64,000 bases of DNA from Antarcticibacterium flavum (GCF_006159205.1 NZ_CP040812.1:1116001-1180000); one strand, 5' to 3'; positions 1 to 9,020 are shown, numbered from the stretch's first letter. The notes: generated by a model from the sequence alone, not told the origin. Program-made: numbers and translations.

Positions 1-1044
1 GAAACACCTGTCACCATTCCTGTTGTTTTTCTTGACACCCTTTTTGGCGGCATGACTATAGTAAAAGAAGGCGGAGGCACGCAAACCCATTCCCTTCGAA
101 TGGAAGATGCCAGGGGAATCCTTTACAGCCTTAGAAGCATAAATAAGGATCCTCAATCCCACGTCCCGGAATTTGCACGTACGCTAGGGCTCCAAAATAT
201 TGTGATAGACGGCATATCTGCCCAACACCCTTATGGCGCAGTTGCAGCTGCAGCACTGGCAGATGTAGCCGGGGTATTGCATACTCATCCACGACCCGTT
301 TTTGTGCCAAAGCAAAAACTCCTTGGAGAATACAATGAAAAATATGGCAACCGTTTGTATTTACTTGAATTCGAAACCGAAGGAGTGGTGAACTGGACTC
401 CATACCAAAATGTAAAGGAGATCCTGGATACAGATGATCTACAGGAATTAAAAGCAGAAGTTGGAGATCGATTAAGCATCGACCGCCACTCCCTGATTCG
501 TGCACGGCTTTTTGACCTTCTTATTGGCGATTGGGACAGACATGCCAAACAATGGGGATGGGTCATACAGGAGGTGGACGGTCAATTAACAGCAATTTCT
601 CTCCCGGGTGACCGCGATAATGCCTTTTTTAAACTTGAAGGAGTTATTCCCACAATCATTTCTCATAGGAGCGTGGAGCCGCTTGTAAGACCCTTTGAAA
701 AAGAAATAGATTATATGCCCGGCCTTGTGTATCCCGTAGATGTTTATTTCCTTAAAAATACTCCGGTGGATATCTATGAGACTGAAGCCGCTTTCCTACA
801 GCAGGCTCTAACAAATGAAAAGATCACTGCAGCACTTAAAATGTGGAATGAGGATTTTTACAGACAGGACGGGAAAGAAATAGCAGCCAAGATAATACAG
901 CGAAGAGAAAACCTTATGGAGTATGCTATGGCCTTTAGAAAAATAGTTGAAGAAAGGGATTGGCTTAAAGAGCCTTTAAAAGGATCTGAAGATATTGATC
1001 TACCTCCCGGACTTATCAAATGTTTTGAGTGTCTTGAGCAATAA
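1..1044 (+). CDS. C-terminal part of a large Bacteroidota protein with a kinase-like domain (5' end outside window)
   Basis: The frame is open from base 1, so the gene starts upstream; the ATG at 52 is internal. The fragment (about 347 aa) carries a conserved GDWDRH-x-x-QWGW block (around 180-190 from the ATG) and a later GDRDNAFF block. These resemble the catalytic Asp and metal-binding Asp motifs of HipA/Fam20-type atypical kinases. In Bacteroidota this combination is known to me from the region that follows a metallophosphoesterase domain in large cell-surface proteins; that N-terminal part is not in the window. No membrane segment is visible. It converges on the next gene, 21 bp away. The family assignment is recalled from motif pattern only, so function is tentative; the reading frame itself is secure. 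Confidence 0.7.
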   Translation, partial: ETPVTIPVVFLDTLFGGMTIVKEGGGTQTHSLRMEDARGILYSLRSINKDPQSHVPEFARTLGLQNIVIDGISAQHPYGAVAAAALADVAGVLHTHPRPVFVPKQKLLGEYNEKYGNRLYLLEFETEGVVNWTPYQNVKEILDTDDLQELKAEVGDRLSIDRHSLIRARLFDLLIGDWDRHAKQWGWVIQEVDGQLTAISLPGDRDNAFFKLEGVIPTIISHRSVEPLVRPFEKEIDYMPGLVYPVDVYFLKNTPVDIYETEAAFLQQALTNEKITAALKMWNEDFYRQDGKEIAAKIIQRRENLMEYAMAFRKIVEERDWLKEPLKGSEDIDLPPGLIKCFECLEQ

Positions 1045-1065
1045 GTAACTTCTTAATATACGAGC

Positions 1066-1521
1066 TTATAAGGAGCCGTCATTCACCTCGATCCAATAAC
1101 CATCGGGATCCTGGAAATAGATCTGTTTCACCCCATCTGGTCTTGTGTTGGTCGTATCTGGTTCTCCTTCCCAATTCTCAAAATGAATATTCCTGGATTT
1201 GAGATGCTGCATAAAACCGGGTAGGTCATCCACATTCAAAGCCATATGAAAACCCTTGTGGTGACTTATCTCCTCCTCATTTTCTATAAGATGGATCTGT
1301 ACCTTGTCATTAAGCTGAAACCAGCGGATATGGTTTCCCAATCCCCCATTCGAAATTTCCGGCAGGCCCAGAACCTCGCTATAGAATTTTGCTGAAGCTT
1401 CCAGGTCTTTCACCTGCAGAGCATCATGATCCTTATTGATGCTAAAGTTGGACTGGGCATTACCGAAGGATGAAAATAATATGATAGCCATAGCTGTAAA
1501 AATTTGATTCCCGGTTTTCAT
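1066..1521 (-). CDS. Secreted VOC-superfamily (glyoxalase/bleomycin-resistance-like) protein
   Basis: The product is 151 aa from the ATG at 1521, which gives a classic signal peptide (MKTGNQIFTAMAIILFSSFGNAQ region, cleavage after the AQ). An upstream extension to 1590 would hide that signal inside a longer, less plausible N-terminus, so the shorter start is preferred. After the signal comes one VOC module: a beta strand with HDALQVKDL, an FYSEVLGL helix, a second half with GFHMALNVDDL, and the closing FQDPDGYWIEV motif that supplies the last metal-ligand Glu in this superfamily. Export is unusual for VOC proteins; a periplasmic role is inferred. Substrate cannot be told from sequence. Confidence 0.85.
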   Translation of the reverse strand: MKTGNQIFTAMAIILFSSFGNAQSNFSINKDHDALQVKDLEASAKFYSEVLGLPEISNGGLGNHIRWFQLNDKVQIHLIENEEEISHHKGFHMALNVDDLPGFMQHLKSRNIHFENWEGEPDTTNTRPDGVKQIYFQDPDGYWIEVNDGSL

Positions 1522-1664
1522 AAGTATTAAAGGATTAAAAATGGATGAACTTAAAGATAATAAAATTTCGGCTCTCAAATCATAAAGCAATTTCAGGTAT
1601 TTCTAAAAGGGGCTTTAATTCTTTGCTAAAGATTTAATAAAGCGTCCTCAGGAATTATCAGGAT

Positions 1665-2288
1665 TTGATACTTTACATCTGCATAAAAAAAACGACTTTG
1701 AAAGATAACATAAAGGTAAAGGAAACGGCAGTTCTCTCAAGCAACTGGGGTATTCTAAACGAGATAACTTTTGAAATAAGAACCAGGAATGGACGCTGGG
1801 AAAAACAGGTAAGGGAAAGTTATGATACCGGGGATGGGGCTACAGTTCTATTATATAATAAAACCACAGGTAAAGTGATCCTCACCCGGCAATTCCGCCT
1901 GCCAACGTACTTGAATTGTAATCCCGGAGGAATTTTAACAGAAGCCTGTGCCGGCCTGTTGGAACAGGATTCGCCGGAGGAGTGTGTGATAAAAGAAGCC
2001 AGGGAAGAAACCGGGTACAGTATCTCCAACCCTCAAAAGGTATTTGAAGCCTATATGTCCCCGGGCTCTGTCACAGAGATCATGCATTTCTTCATAGCTG
2101 AATACAGCAAAGACCAGAAAGTAGGTGAAGGAGGCGGCCTGGAGGAAGAGCAGGAAGATATCGAGGTTGTGGAACTAGATTTTAAAGAAGCCTGGAACAG
2201 GGTAGAAACAGGAAAATTAAAAGATGCTAAAACCATCATGCTTCTGCAGCATTTAAAACTCAAAAAAATCCTTCAGGATTTTCATTGA
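1665..2288 (+). CDS. Nudix hydrolase, NudK/ADP-ribose pyrophosphatase type
   Basis: This is a 207-aa (or shorter) Nudix protein. The Nudix helix is clear in AGLLEQD...KEAREETGY, with the REUXEEXGU core as KEAREETGY. The preceding RQFRLPTYL and the following FEAYMSPGSVTEIMHFFIAEYS segments match the layout of GDP-mannose/ADP-sugar pyrophosphatases of the NudK group, which hydrolyse nucleotide-sugars to sugar phosphate plus NMP. No ATG is available at the front: the frame opens with TTG at 1665 and a second TTG at 1698 starts LKDNIKVKE, which lines up better with NudK N-termini, so the true start may be 1698. The IS element sits about 70 bp downstream. Confidence 0.85.
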   Translation: MILYICIKKTTLKDNIKVKETAVLSSNWGILNEITFEIRTRNGRWEKQVRESYDTGDGATVLLYNKTTGKVILTRQFRLPTYLNCNPGGILTEACAGLLEQDSPEECVIKEAREETGYSISNPQKVFEAYMSPGSVTEIMHFFIAEYSKDQKVGEGGGLEEEQEDIEVVELDFKEAWNRVETGKLKDAKTIMLLQHLKLKKILQDFH

Positions 2289-2348
2289 GCTGGTAATTTT
2301 CTTCCACTTAGGAAGTTGGTCCGGGAATATGATTACTTCAAAATCTGG

Positions 2349-2358
2349 AACCAGAATT
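2349..2358. repeat. Left target-site duplication of the IS element
   Basis: AACCAGAATT lies directly outside the left inverted repeat and is repeated exactly at 3775-3784 outside the right one. Ten base pairs is in the usual range for IS4-family duplications. Confidence 0.93.
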
Positions 2359-2375
2359 CACTGGCGTCCGGTAAA
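2359..2375 (+). repeat. Left terminal inverted repeat of the IS
   Basis: CACTGGCGTCCGGTAAA, an exact complement of the right tip at 3758-3774. Confidence 0.95.
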
Positions 2376-2406
2376 CCAAATTAAATCCTACCTTAATACC
2401 ATGAAA

Positions 2407-2442
2407 AAAGGGAGTCCTCGTTTTCGACCACAGACTCCCTTT
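2407..2442 (+). promoter_or_regulatory. Hairpin in the transposase leader
   Basis: AAAGGGAGTC at 2407-2416 pairs perfectly with GACTCCCTTT at 2433-2442 across a 16-nt loop, 25 bp before the transposase ATG. Leader hairpins in insertion sequences are known to limit transposase expression from transcripts that enter from outside; that role is inferred here. The right arm is followed by only a mixed sequence, so it is not a typical intrinsic terminator. Confidence 0.65.
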
Positions 2443-2467
2443 AAAGGTTCCACTTAAAGCGGACATT

Positions 2468-3691
2468 ATGGACAAAATTACAAGAAATTCTGGAATGCCG
2501 GTTCTCGGACAGCTGTTATCTTTTATTCCCCGAAGCAATTTTAACCGTTTAGTTGGCCAATTAGGTACAGATCGCTATACCAAACGATTTACATCCTGGG
2601 ATCACCTGGTCTGTATGTTGTTTGCGGTTATTGAGAATGTTGGCGGATTACGTGAGTTATGCTCTGGTTTAGCAGCACATAATCAAAGTTTAAAACATTT
2701 AGGAATGAGTTCTATGCCATGCAGAAGCACCGTGAGTGATGCTAATATGCGCCGGTGTTCTGAGTTGTTTGAAAAAACCTTTTTAAGCATTTATAAACAG
2801 CATTATCGTTTTTTCTCGGACAGCAGTATACCTAAAAATGAAAAATGGCTCTCCAGGCTGTTTTTGGTTGACTCTACCACTGTTACGTTATTCAAGAATA
2901 TAATGAAGGCCTGTGGTAATGCTATGGCCAACGGGAGGCGTAAGGGAGGAGTTAAAATACATACTGGAATGTGGCTAAAAGAACAGGTTCCTTCCTTAAT
3001 AATGATTACTAAGGCAGCGGAAAATGATAAAAATTTTATGCCCCGATTTAAAAAACTTCCTGCACAGACCATTGTAGTTTTTGATAAGGCATACTTAAAT
3101 TTTGGTTTATTTATTCATTGGAGTAAAAACGATGTCAGTTTTGTAAGCCGACTGCACAAAAGATGCAAAGTAACTTGGGGGAATTATAACCTCTTAACTA
3201 AGGAGGACGAACAATATGACATATTGGAAGACTGTAGAGCAGAATTAGGGCATAGCCAACAAAAACAAAAAGTAAAATGCCGCATAATAAAATTTTATGA
3301 TAATAAAGATCAACGGGAAATTGAATTTATTACCAATGATATGCAGCTGCCTGCTTGCATAATTGCAGAAATATACAAGCAGCGATGGCAAATTGAGCTT
3401 TTATTTAAAAGGCTCAAGCAAAACCTCAAGATCACCAGCTTTATTGGCGATAATGAGAATGCAATACGTATTCAAATCTGGTGTGCGCTTATAGCAGATT
3501 TACTTGTCCAAATAGCTCGAAAAGGGTCTCGACGTTGCAGATTATCTTATTCGGTGATTTGCGGGCTATTTAGACTTCATTTAATGAATTATGTAAGAGT
3601 TACAGACTTACTTTTAAAATCAGCAGATCCTAACATTTATCCTAAAAATATACAGCTTGCACCTAACCTTTTTGATATAGGACCCCCATAG
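2468..3691 (+). CDS. IS4-family transposase with DUF4372-like N-terminus
   Basis: The 407-aa protein begins with the N-terminal module common in Bacteroidota IS4 transposases (KITRNSGMPVLGQLLSFIP, then DRYTKRFTSWDHLVCMLFA). The catalytic core shows the first Asp in LVDSTTV, the second in VVFDKAYLNFG and the third acidic residue in the exact IS4 signature Y-(2)-R-(3)-E-(6)-K, seen as YKQRWQIELLFKRLK. These are the DDE residues that carry out cut-and-paste transposition through a hairpin intermediate in the family. Length and motifs are complete, so the enzyme is likely active. The ATG at 2468 follows the leader hairpin. Confidence 0.95.
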   Translation: MDKITRNSGMPVLGQLLSFIPRSNFNRLVGQLGTDRYTKRFTSWDHLVCMLFAVIENVGGLRELCSGLAAHNQSLKHLGMSSMPCRSTVSDANMRRCSELFEKTFLSIYKQHYRFFSDSSIPKNEKWLSRLFLVDSTTVTLFKNIMKACGNAMANGRRKGGVKIHTGMWLKEQVPSLIMITKAAENDKNFMPRFKKLPAQTIVVFDKAYLNFGLFIHWSKNDVSFVSRLHKRCKVTWGNYNLLTKEDEQYDILEDCRAELGHSQQKQKVKCRIIKFYDNKDQREIEFITNDMQLPACIIAEIYKQRWQIELLFKRLKQNLKITSFIGDNENAIRIQIWCALIADLLVQIARKGSRRCRLSYSVICGLFRLHLMNYVRVTDLLLKSADPNIYPKNIQLAPNLFDIGPP

Positions 3692-3757
3692 ATTGAAAAT
3701 CAAAATCGAAGTGATGTAGAATCAAGGTTTATTAAGATTAAAACAAGAAATACTATT

Positions 3758-3774
3758 TTTACCGGACGCCAGTG
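3758..3774 (-). repeat. Right terminal inverted repeat of the IS
   Basis: TTTACCGGACGCCAGTG, the exact complement of the left tip. Confidence 0.95.
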
Positions 3775-3784
3775 AACCAGAATT
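3775..3784. repeat. Right target-site duplication of the IS element
   Basis: AACCAGAATT, identical to 2349-2358. With one copy and the IS removed, the pre-insertion sequence would be continuous. Confidence 0.93.
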
Positions 3785-3891
3785 TTAGAAATAGTAGGGA
3801 TATCCTCTTATAAATTACCTAAATCCTGATCTTTATCACTTTTTATTTTAAGTGTATCCTGTACTTTTAACCTATCAAACAATAAGCTGAT

Positions 3892-5577
3892 ATGGAAACA
3901 CTTAAAGTACCGAATGACCTGGAAATTGCCAGGGATGTAGAACTAAAAAATATTACCGCAATAGCTGAAAAGCTTGGCCTGAACCCCGATGATATTGAAA
4001 TGTACGGTAAGTATAAGGCAAAACTCCCGCTTGATATCATTGATGAAGAAAAAGTATCGCAGGGGAATCTTATTTTGGTGAGTGCAATCTCCCCTACTCC
4101 CGCGGGTGAGGGAAAAACAACCGTTTCCATCGGTTTGTCTGAAGCTCTAAACAGGATAGGTAAAAAAACAACAGTAGTGATAAGAGAGCCTTCTCTTGGT
4201 CCTGTTTTTGGAATAAAAGGTGGTGCTACCGGTGGTGGCTTCTCACAAGTATTACCAATGGAAGATATAAATCTCCATTTCACCGGGGATTTTTCAGCAA
4301 TAGAAAAAGCCAACAACCTTCTTGCTGCCCTTATTGATAACAACCTGCAAAGCCGGGTCAATAACCTGGGAATAGATCCCCGCACAGTTTCTTTAAAACG
4401 GGTGATGGATATGAATGACCGTGCCCTAAGGGATATCACCATTGGACTTGGAGGAACAAACAATGGAGTACCACGTGAGAGTGGCTTTGACATTACCGCT
4501 GCTTCTGAAATTATGGCTATTTCATGTCTTGCTGAAGATATGGATGACCTAAAGAAACGCCTGGGAAATATTTTCGTGGGATTCACCTTTGATAAAAAAC
4601 CTGTGTATGCCCGTCATTTAAAAGCTGAAGGTGCCATGGCAACCTTGCTCAAAGATGCTATAAAGCCAAACCTGGTACAAACAATAGAAGGTAATCCTGC
4701 CATAGTTCACTTAGGGCCGTTTGCCAATATTGCACAGGGTACCAACTCTGTCCTTGCTACGAAAATGGGAATGACCCTAAGCGACTATACCGTCACAGAA
4801 GCCGGATTCGGATTTGATCTGGGTGCAGAAAAATTCCTTAATATTAAATGCCAGAGCGCAGGACTTTCTCCAAAGGCAGTTGTTTTAACTGCAACCATTA
4901 GAGCGCTTAAATATCATGGAGGGGCAGCTTTAAATTCCCTAACTATTCCTAATACAGAAGCACTTCGAAAAGGGTTGCCTAACCTGGAGAAACATTTGGA
5001 GAACGCATTGCAGTTCCACATTACACCTGTAATTGCTATTAACCTTTTCGCATCAGATTCCTTTGAAGAGATCGAGATCATCAAGGAATTTGCTGAAGCT
5101 AAAGGGGTAAGGGTAGCTGTGGCCGATGTTTGGGCCAACGGCGGTTATGGCGCCATAGAACTTGCCGAGAAAGTCGTGGAGATCGTGGAGGAGGGATCAT
5201 CCTCTTTCAAACCTCTTTACAGCTGGGATATGCCCGTAGTTTCCAAAATAGATACTATAGCCAAAAAAATCTACGGTGCAGTAAATGTGGAATTCTCTGC
5301 AAAGGCTAAAAAAGACCTGAAGACTATTGCATCGCTTGGACTTGAAAAACTCCCTGTTTGTATTGCAAAGACGCAAAAATCATTATCAGATGATCCTGGG
5401 CTCTTGGGCCGGCCCAGAGATTTCACCATCACAGTACGGGAAATTGAAATTGCGGCAGGTGCCGGCTTCCTTATCCCCATTACAGGAGAAATGATGCGCA
5501 TGCCCGGGTTACCGGCCCATCCGGCATCAGAGAACATAAACATTGATAATGAAGGGATCATAACCGGCCTTATTTAG
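3892..5577 (+). CDS. fhs: Formate--tetrahydrofolate ligase
   Basis: The enzyme makes 10-formyl-THF from formate, THF and ATP in the cytosol, feeding purine and one-carbon metabolism. The 561-aa length matches the family (about 555-560). The N-terminal P-loop SPTPAGEGKTTVSIGL is at about residues 68-82, followed by REPSLGPVFGIKGGATGGGFSQV and the FTGDFSAIEKANNLL segment typical of the family; the C-terminal GEMMRMPGLPAHPASENI also fits. The ATG at 3892 gives METLKVPNDLEIA. It stands alone: the IS lies upstream and the DUF389 gene follows 116 bp after its stop. Confidence 0.97.
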   Translation: METLKVPNDLEIARDVELKNITAIAEKLGLNPDDIEMYGKYKAKLPLDIIDEEKVSQGNLILVSAISPTPAGEGKTTVSIGLSEALNRIGKKTTVVIREPSLGPVFGIKGGATGGGFSQVLPMEDINLHFTGDFSAIEKANNLLAALIDNNLQSRVNNLGIDPRTVSLKRVMDMNDRALRDITIGLGGTNNGVPRESGFDITAASEIMAISCLAEDMDDLKKRLGNIFVGFTFDKKPVYARHLKAEGAMATLLKDAIKPNLVQTIEGNPAIVHLGPFANIAQGTNSVLATKMGMTLSDYTVTEAGFGFDLGAEKFLNIKCQSAGLSPKAVVLTATIRALKYHGGAALNSLTIPNTEALRKGLPNLEKHLENALQFHITPVIAINLFASDSFEEIEIIKEFAEAKGVRVAVADVWANGGYGAIELAEKVVEIVEEGSSSFKPLYSWDMPVVSKIDTIAKKIYGAVNVEFSAKAKKDLKTIASLGLEKLPVCIAKTQKSLSDDPGLLGRPRDFTITVREIEIAAGAGFLIPITGEMMRMPGLPAHPASENINIDNEGIITGLI

Positions 5578-5693
5578 CAGAATGTTCGGTAGTCTCATCC
5601 CAAAAATTGATTTACGTATGTCAACCTAAGGTTAAAACTGCAGGCAGGGAGGGTAAATATAGTATCTTGCACCAAACAATTTCAAGTACCTTT

Positions 5694-7562
5694 ATGTATT
5701 ATATTCTACATCATCCAGAAGATCTAGAAAAAGTAGAAAATAATGTTCTCCCCCTGCTTGCAAATTTTAATTCAACGCTAGTCGAATTTCCAATAGTAAA
5801 AGAATTTTCGCCAGAGGAGGACGCAACCTTTATCACTTATCTCGATGATGAATTCCTTAGACAATTCCTTGTTTTGGCGGCTAAGGAAAACTGGCCTGTT
5901 GGGGTTCTACCTCATCCGGGGAACAAATACACCATCAAAGGCCTGGGAATTTCGGGTAACCTCGAAGAGGCTGTCACCGAGGTCCTCGAAAGTAAAGAGA
6001 CCCACAATCTCGATATATTACGCTGTAATGGCACACCGGTATTTCAATCTGTAAATATTGGAGATGTATTTGCACTTCAGGAAGATAATGTAAATAACAA
6101 TTTTACAGGGGAAGTTCTTACCTTTCTGCGCAATATTAGAAAACTACCCTCTTTAACCCACAAATCATTTTTATTATCTGCAGAAGGTGAAAAGGTCATT
6201 CACACTTCTGCCCTGGGGCTTATTATCGTAGAACACCCTTTGAGCTCAGTAGTCTCAAAAAGGCTCATTTCTAAAAGTGCTATGAATGATGGGATGTTCC
6301 ACGTACTTATACTTTCCCCGCAAAACATCTTTGAATTGCTGTGGTTTCTTTTAAGAAGTTTGATACCAAACGGTAAGACAATGACTGTTTTGCCTTCTTT
6401 CATAGGCCAACTCAAAACATCGCAGCTCAAGATTGAGGACAAACAGGAAATAGATTATACGGTAGATGGTATACCACAGAAAGCCCAGGAGATCGTGTTG
6501 GAAATTGAGCACGAGGCACTTATCTTAAAACAAGCCAGTATATATACTACTAAAACAGAAGGAGCAGATGTAAAGAAGAGTTTTAAGACCGGCAGGTTAC
6601 CAACAGGACAAAAAAGGGATGAATTAACCAAGAGAAAGCTTCCATTTTTACCCCGTGCTACGACTGAGGAGTTTGAAGACCTTTTCAAGGTTTTAAAAGA
6701 AAATTCAAATCTAAGTGCACCATACATTATAATGATGGTGCTTTCTACCCTTATTGCCACTTTTGGACTCTTTGCAAATTCTTCTCCTGTGATCATTGGT
6801 GCTATGATCCTCGCACCCATTATTACGCCTATTGTGGCATTTTCCATGGGAATGGTACGTTATGATATAAGAATGTTGAAGACGGGAATTACCACGATTT
6901 TGGTTGGTACAATTGTAAGTTTATTATTTGCGGCAGGCGTTACCCTAATGATACCGCTTAAGCTGCTTACCTCAGAGATAGATGCCAGGCTTTCGCCCAC
7001 CCTTCTTGATATGGGAATTGCGGTAGCCTCCGGGGTTGCAGCAGCCTATGCACATGCAGAGGAGGGCATTGCGAAAAGTTTAGCGGGTGTTGCCATTGCG
7101 GTTGCACTGGTGCCACCACTGGCAGTTGCGGGTATTGGAATTGGCTGGTGGGACTGGGAGGTCTTTTCTGGTGCATTCCTGCTCTACCTTACTAACCTTG
7201 CAGGTATTATTATGTTTGCAGGAATCACCTTTCTCATATTAGGCTTCGCCCCCTTTAGGAGGGCAAAAATGGGTCTTATTTATACCCTGGTTATTATAAT
7301 CCTTGTAATGGTACCTCTTTCCCTCTCGTTTGAAAGAATTACCCAGGAAGCCAGGATAACCCGCCAGCTGGAAGGAAGCCAGATCGAACAGGTATTTTTA
7401 AAAGATGTAAAGGTAAGATTCGGCAAAAGGCTTGTTGTATCGCTGAGATTGGTGAGTACAGATGCCATCGAGCCAGAAGATATGCAAACCATTAAAACCA
7501 GGATTGAAGAAAAGATAGGGCAGCCAATTACCCTGGAAGTAGTGTCTGCAATGGAATTTTAA
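5694..7562 (+). CDS. DUF389 family membrane protein
   Basis: The preferred ATG at 5694 (MYYILHHPEDL) gives 622 aa; the frame is open back to a TTG at 5607 but the added residues look non-coding. The first half is soluble, with a GGDG-poor region loosely like diacylglycerol/lipid-kinase N-domains seen in long DUF389 members (RCNGTPVF, LRNIRKLPSLTHKSFLLSAEG). The C-terminal third is the DUF389 module: SNLSAPYIIMMVLSTLIATFG, SSPVIIGAMILAPIITPI, VASGVAAAYAHAEEG, VAIAVALVPPLAVAGIG and two more membrane segments, then a soluble tail. Function is unknown in the family; an envelope role is likely. Confidence 0.88.
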   Translation: MYYILHHPEDLEKVENNVLPLLANFNSTLVEFPIVKEFSPEEDATFITYLDDEFLRQFLVLAAKENWPVGVLPHPGNKYTIKGLGISGNLEEAVTEVLESKETHNLDILRCNGTPVFQSVNIGDVFALQEDNVNNNFTGEVLTFLRNIRKLPSLTHKSFLLSAEGEKVIHTSALGLIIVEHPLSSVVSKRLISKSAMNDGMFHVLILSPQNIFELLWFLLRSLIPNGKTMTVLPSFIGQLKTSQLKIEDKQEIDYTVDGIPQKAQEIVLEIEHEALILKQASIYTTKTEGADVKKSFKTGRLPTGQKRDELTKRKLPFLPRATTEEFEDLFKVLKENSNLSAPYIIMMVLSTLIATFGLFANSSPVIIGAMILAPIITPIVAFSMGMVRYDIRMLKTGITTILVGTIVSLLFAAGVTLMIPLKLLTSEIDARLSPTLLDMGIAVASGVAAAYAHAEEGIAKSLAGVAIAVALVPPLAVAGIGIGWWDWEVFSGAFLLYLTNLAGIIMFAGITFLILGFAPFRRAKMGLIYTLVIIILVMVPLSLSFERITQEARITRQLEGSQIEQVFLKDVKVRFGKRLVVSLRLVSTDAIEPEDMQTIKTRIEEKIGQPITLEVVSAMEF

Positions 7563-7726
7563 TGACAGGTTAAAGTTCGGCTGTTTTAAAATGGGTTAAA
7601 TCCCCTAGTTTCATTTCAATTGGCTTCTACATTTTGAATCTTAAAATAAGGTATCTTTCTTCCTCCAACAGGTACTCACTCCGGCAAAAAAATAGTTGCC
7701 GGGATTTACCGTAATATTTGCCAAAA

Positions 7727-8002
7727 ATGCCAAAATTCATTATCGAAAGGGATATTCCCGGAGCCGGGAGGTTATCTAATGAGGAACTAAAAAATATCTC
7801 TAAAAATTCCTGTGAGGTCCTTCATAACCTTGGACCTACTATAAATTGGGTGCACAGTTATATTACCGGGAACAAGGTATATTGTATCTACAGTGCGCCA
7901 AGTGAATTAATGATCCTCGAACATGCAAGAAGAGCAGGACTCCCGGCCGGATCTGTAAACAAGGTTTTATCTATTATTGATCCCATAACTGCTGAAGATT
8001 AG
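7727..8002 (+). CDS. DUF4242 domain-containing small protein
   Basis: The 91-aa product from ATG 7727 (MPKFIIERDIPGAGRLS) is a single DUF4242 domain: RDIPGAG at the front, WVHSYITGNKVYCIYSAPS in the centre and EHARRAGLPAGSVNKVLSIIDP at the end. A TTG nine bases upstream would add three residues and repeats the MPK sequence, so the ATG is chosen. Members of this family are small cytosolic proteins; a metal-binding role has been suggested but I see no decisive ligands beyond a few His and Cys. It is a stand-alone gene on the plus strand between two membrane-protein genes. Confidence 0.85.
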   Translation: MPKFIIERDIPGAGRLSNEELKNISKNSCEVLHNLGPTINWVHSYITGNKVYCIYSAPSELMILEHARRAGLPAGSVNKVLSIIDPITAED

Positions 8003-8132
8003 CGCCTCCCCCTCCATCTTTATTCCTTTTTTTTGGTATTTTTAGAAGGTGCAGGTGAATGAGATCTCAATGGAAGGTTTGCATTATAATTAACTGCCGG
8101 GGATAAAATTGAACCAGAAGCATCTCTAAAAT

Positions 8133-8969
8133 ATGGGTAAGAACAAGGAGAAGACGTTTTTTATTCACTACCTGCCTATTTACGGAAGCTTTTCTACAGG
8201 ACTTATTTATGGGGCCATTGGGGTAATAGCCATACTTTCCTTTTTAAGATTAAAGGATGGCGGGGCAGATGAGAGCAGCCTTATGGCTTACCTTAACGAC
8301 TACCTGTTAGGCAAGATCCTCATAGGAATAATTCTAATGGGAACACTTAGCTATATCATCTGGCGAATATATGAGAGCTACAAAGATCCTTACAACTACG
8401 GGAGTAATTGGAAAGGTATAATGAGAAGGACCGGCATTGGCCTTAGCTCCATTGCCGATGTGCTTATAGCCTATTCTGCCATTGTCATTCTTATTGGCAA
8501 CAGTAATGTAAGAGAAGACGGAGTTCCTGCAGAGGAACGTGAAATGGTGGGAAGTATGTTGAGTGAGAATTGGGGAGACTGGGTGGTGGTTAGTATTGGG
8601 GTGATCATTATCCTTACCGCCCTGGTACAATTCTTTTACGGGATTACCCGTGGTTATAAAGAGAGGCTGTCTATAAAACATTTCAACGGTAAATTAAAGA
8701 TGCTTATAAATATCCTTGCCTGGGCAGGATATTTTGCCAGAGGCTTCATAATTGGAATTATAGGCTTCTTCTTTATAAAGGCCGGCATTCTGGAAAATCC
8801 AAATTACATTGTAAATACAGATAAAGCCTTTAATTTTATAGGAGAGAATATAGGGCACTTTTTCTTTATCCTGGTCGCCGTGGGAACTATATGTTATGGC
8901 GCATTTATGTTCTTTTTAGGCTATACATATAACATTGAAGATCGTGACAACCCCCTAATCTCCACATAA
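8133..8969 (+). CDS. DUF1206 family six-helix membrane protein
   Basis: The 278-aa protein contains three repeats of a two-helix unit, each introduced by a G-x-x-x-G-xx-Y/F-G-x-IG-type segment (STGLIYGAIGVIAIL, SSIADVLIAYSAIVIL, ARGFIIGIIGFFFIK), with an intervening second helix in each repeat (for example GTLSYIIWRIYESYKDP). This is the DUF1206 pattern. No catalytic or transport residues are known. The ATG at 8133 starts a short basic cytoplasmic N-terminus. It converges with the S9 peptidase gene, with a terminator between them. Confidence 0.88.
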   Translation: MGKNKEKTFFIHYLPIYGSFSTGLIYGAIGVIAILSFLRLKDGGADESSLMAYLNDYLLGKILIGIILMGTLSYIIWRIYESYKDPYNYGSNWKGIMRRTGIGLSSIADVLIAYSAIVILIGNSNVREDGVPAEEREMVGSMLSENWGDWVVVSIGVIIILTALVQFFYGITRGYKERLSIKHFNGKLKMLINILAWAGYFARGFIIGIIGFFFIKAGILENPNYIVNTDKAFNFIGENIGHFFFILVAVGTICYGAFMFFLGYTYNIEDRDNPLIST

Positions 8970-8999
8970 AAAAACTGCCCCCAAAAGAGGGAGCAGCTG
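8967..8999 (-). terminator. Intrinsic terminator for the S9 peptidase gene
   Basis: On the minus strand a GC-rich stem (8989-8996 pairing with 8975-8982, one mismatch) is followed by a run of seven to eight T (plus-strand A at 8967-8974). It also overlaps the last bases of the DUF1206 gene. Confidence 0.7.
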
Positions 9000-9020
9000 T
9001 TATTTATCTAAAGAGGAACA

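Larger units (their letters stand above)
2359..3774 (+). mobile_element. Complete IS4-family insertion sequence (1416 bp)
   Basis: The element is bounded by perfect 17-bp inverted repeats (CACTGGCGTCCGGTAAA at 2359-2375, its complement at 3758-3774) and flanked by identical 10-bp direct repeats. It contains a single intact transposase gene on the plus strand and a strong hairpin ahead of it. All parts are undamaged, so the insertion is probably recent. It landed in the gap between the Nudix gene and fhs without breaking a recognisable gene, although it separates fhs from about 70-100 bp of its original upstream DNA. A 12-bp copy of the right tip recurs at 57764. Confidence 0.95.

Noticed and set aside
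3867..4586. 239-codon open frame on the minus strand opposite fhs
   Set aside because: Shadow of the strongly conserved fhs coding sequence; the product is Ser/Arg/Pro-rich without known motifs.
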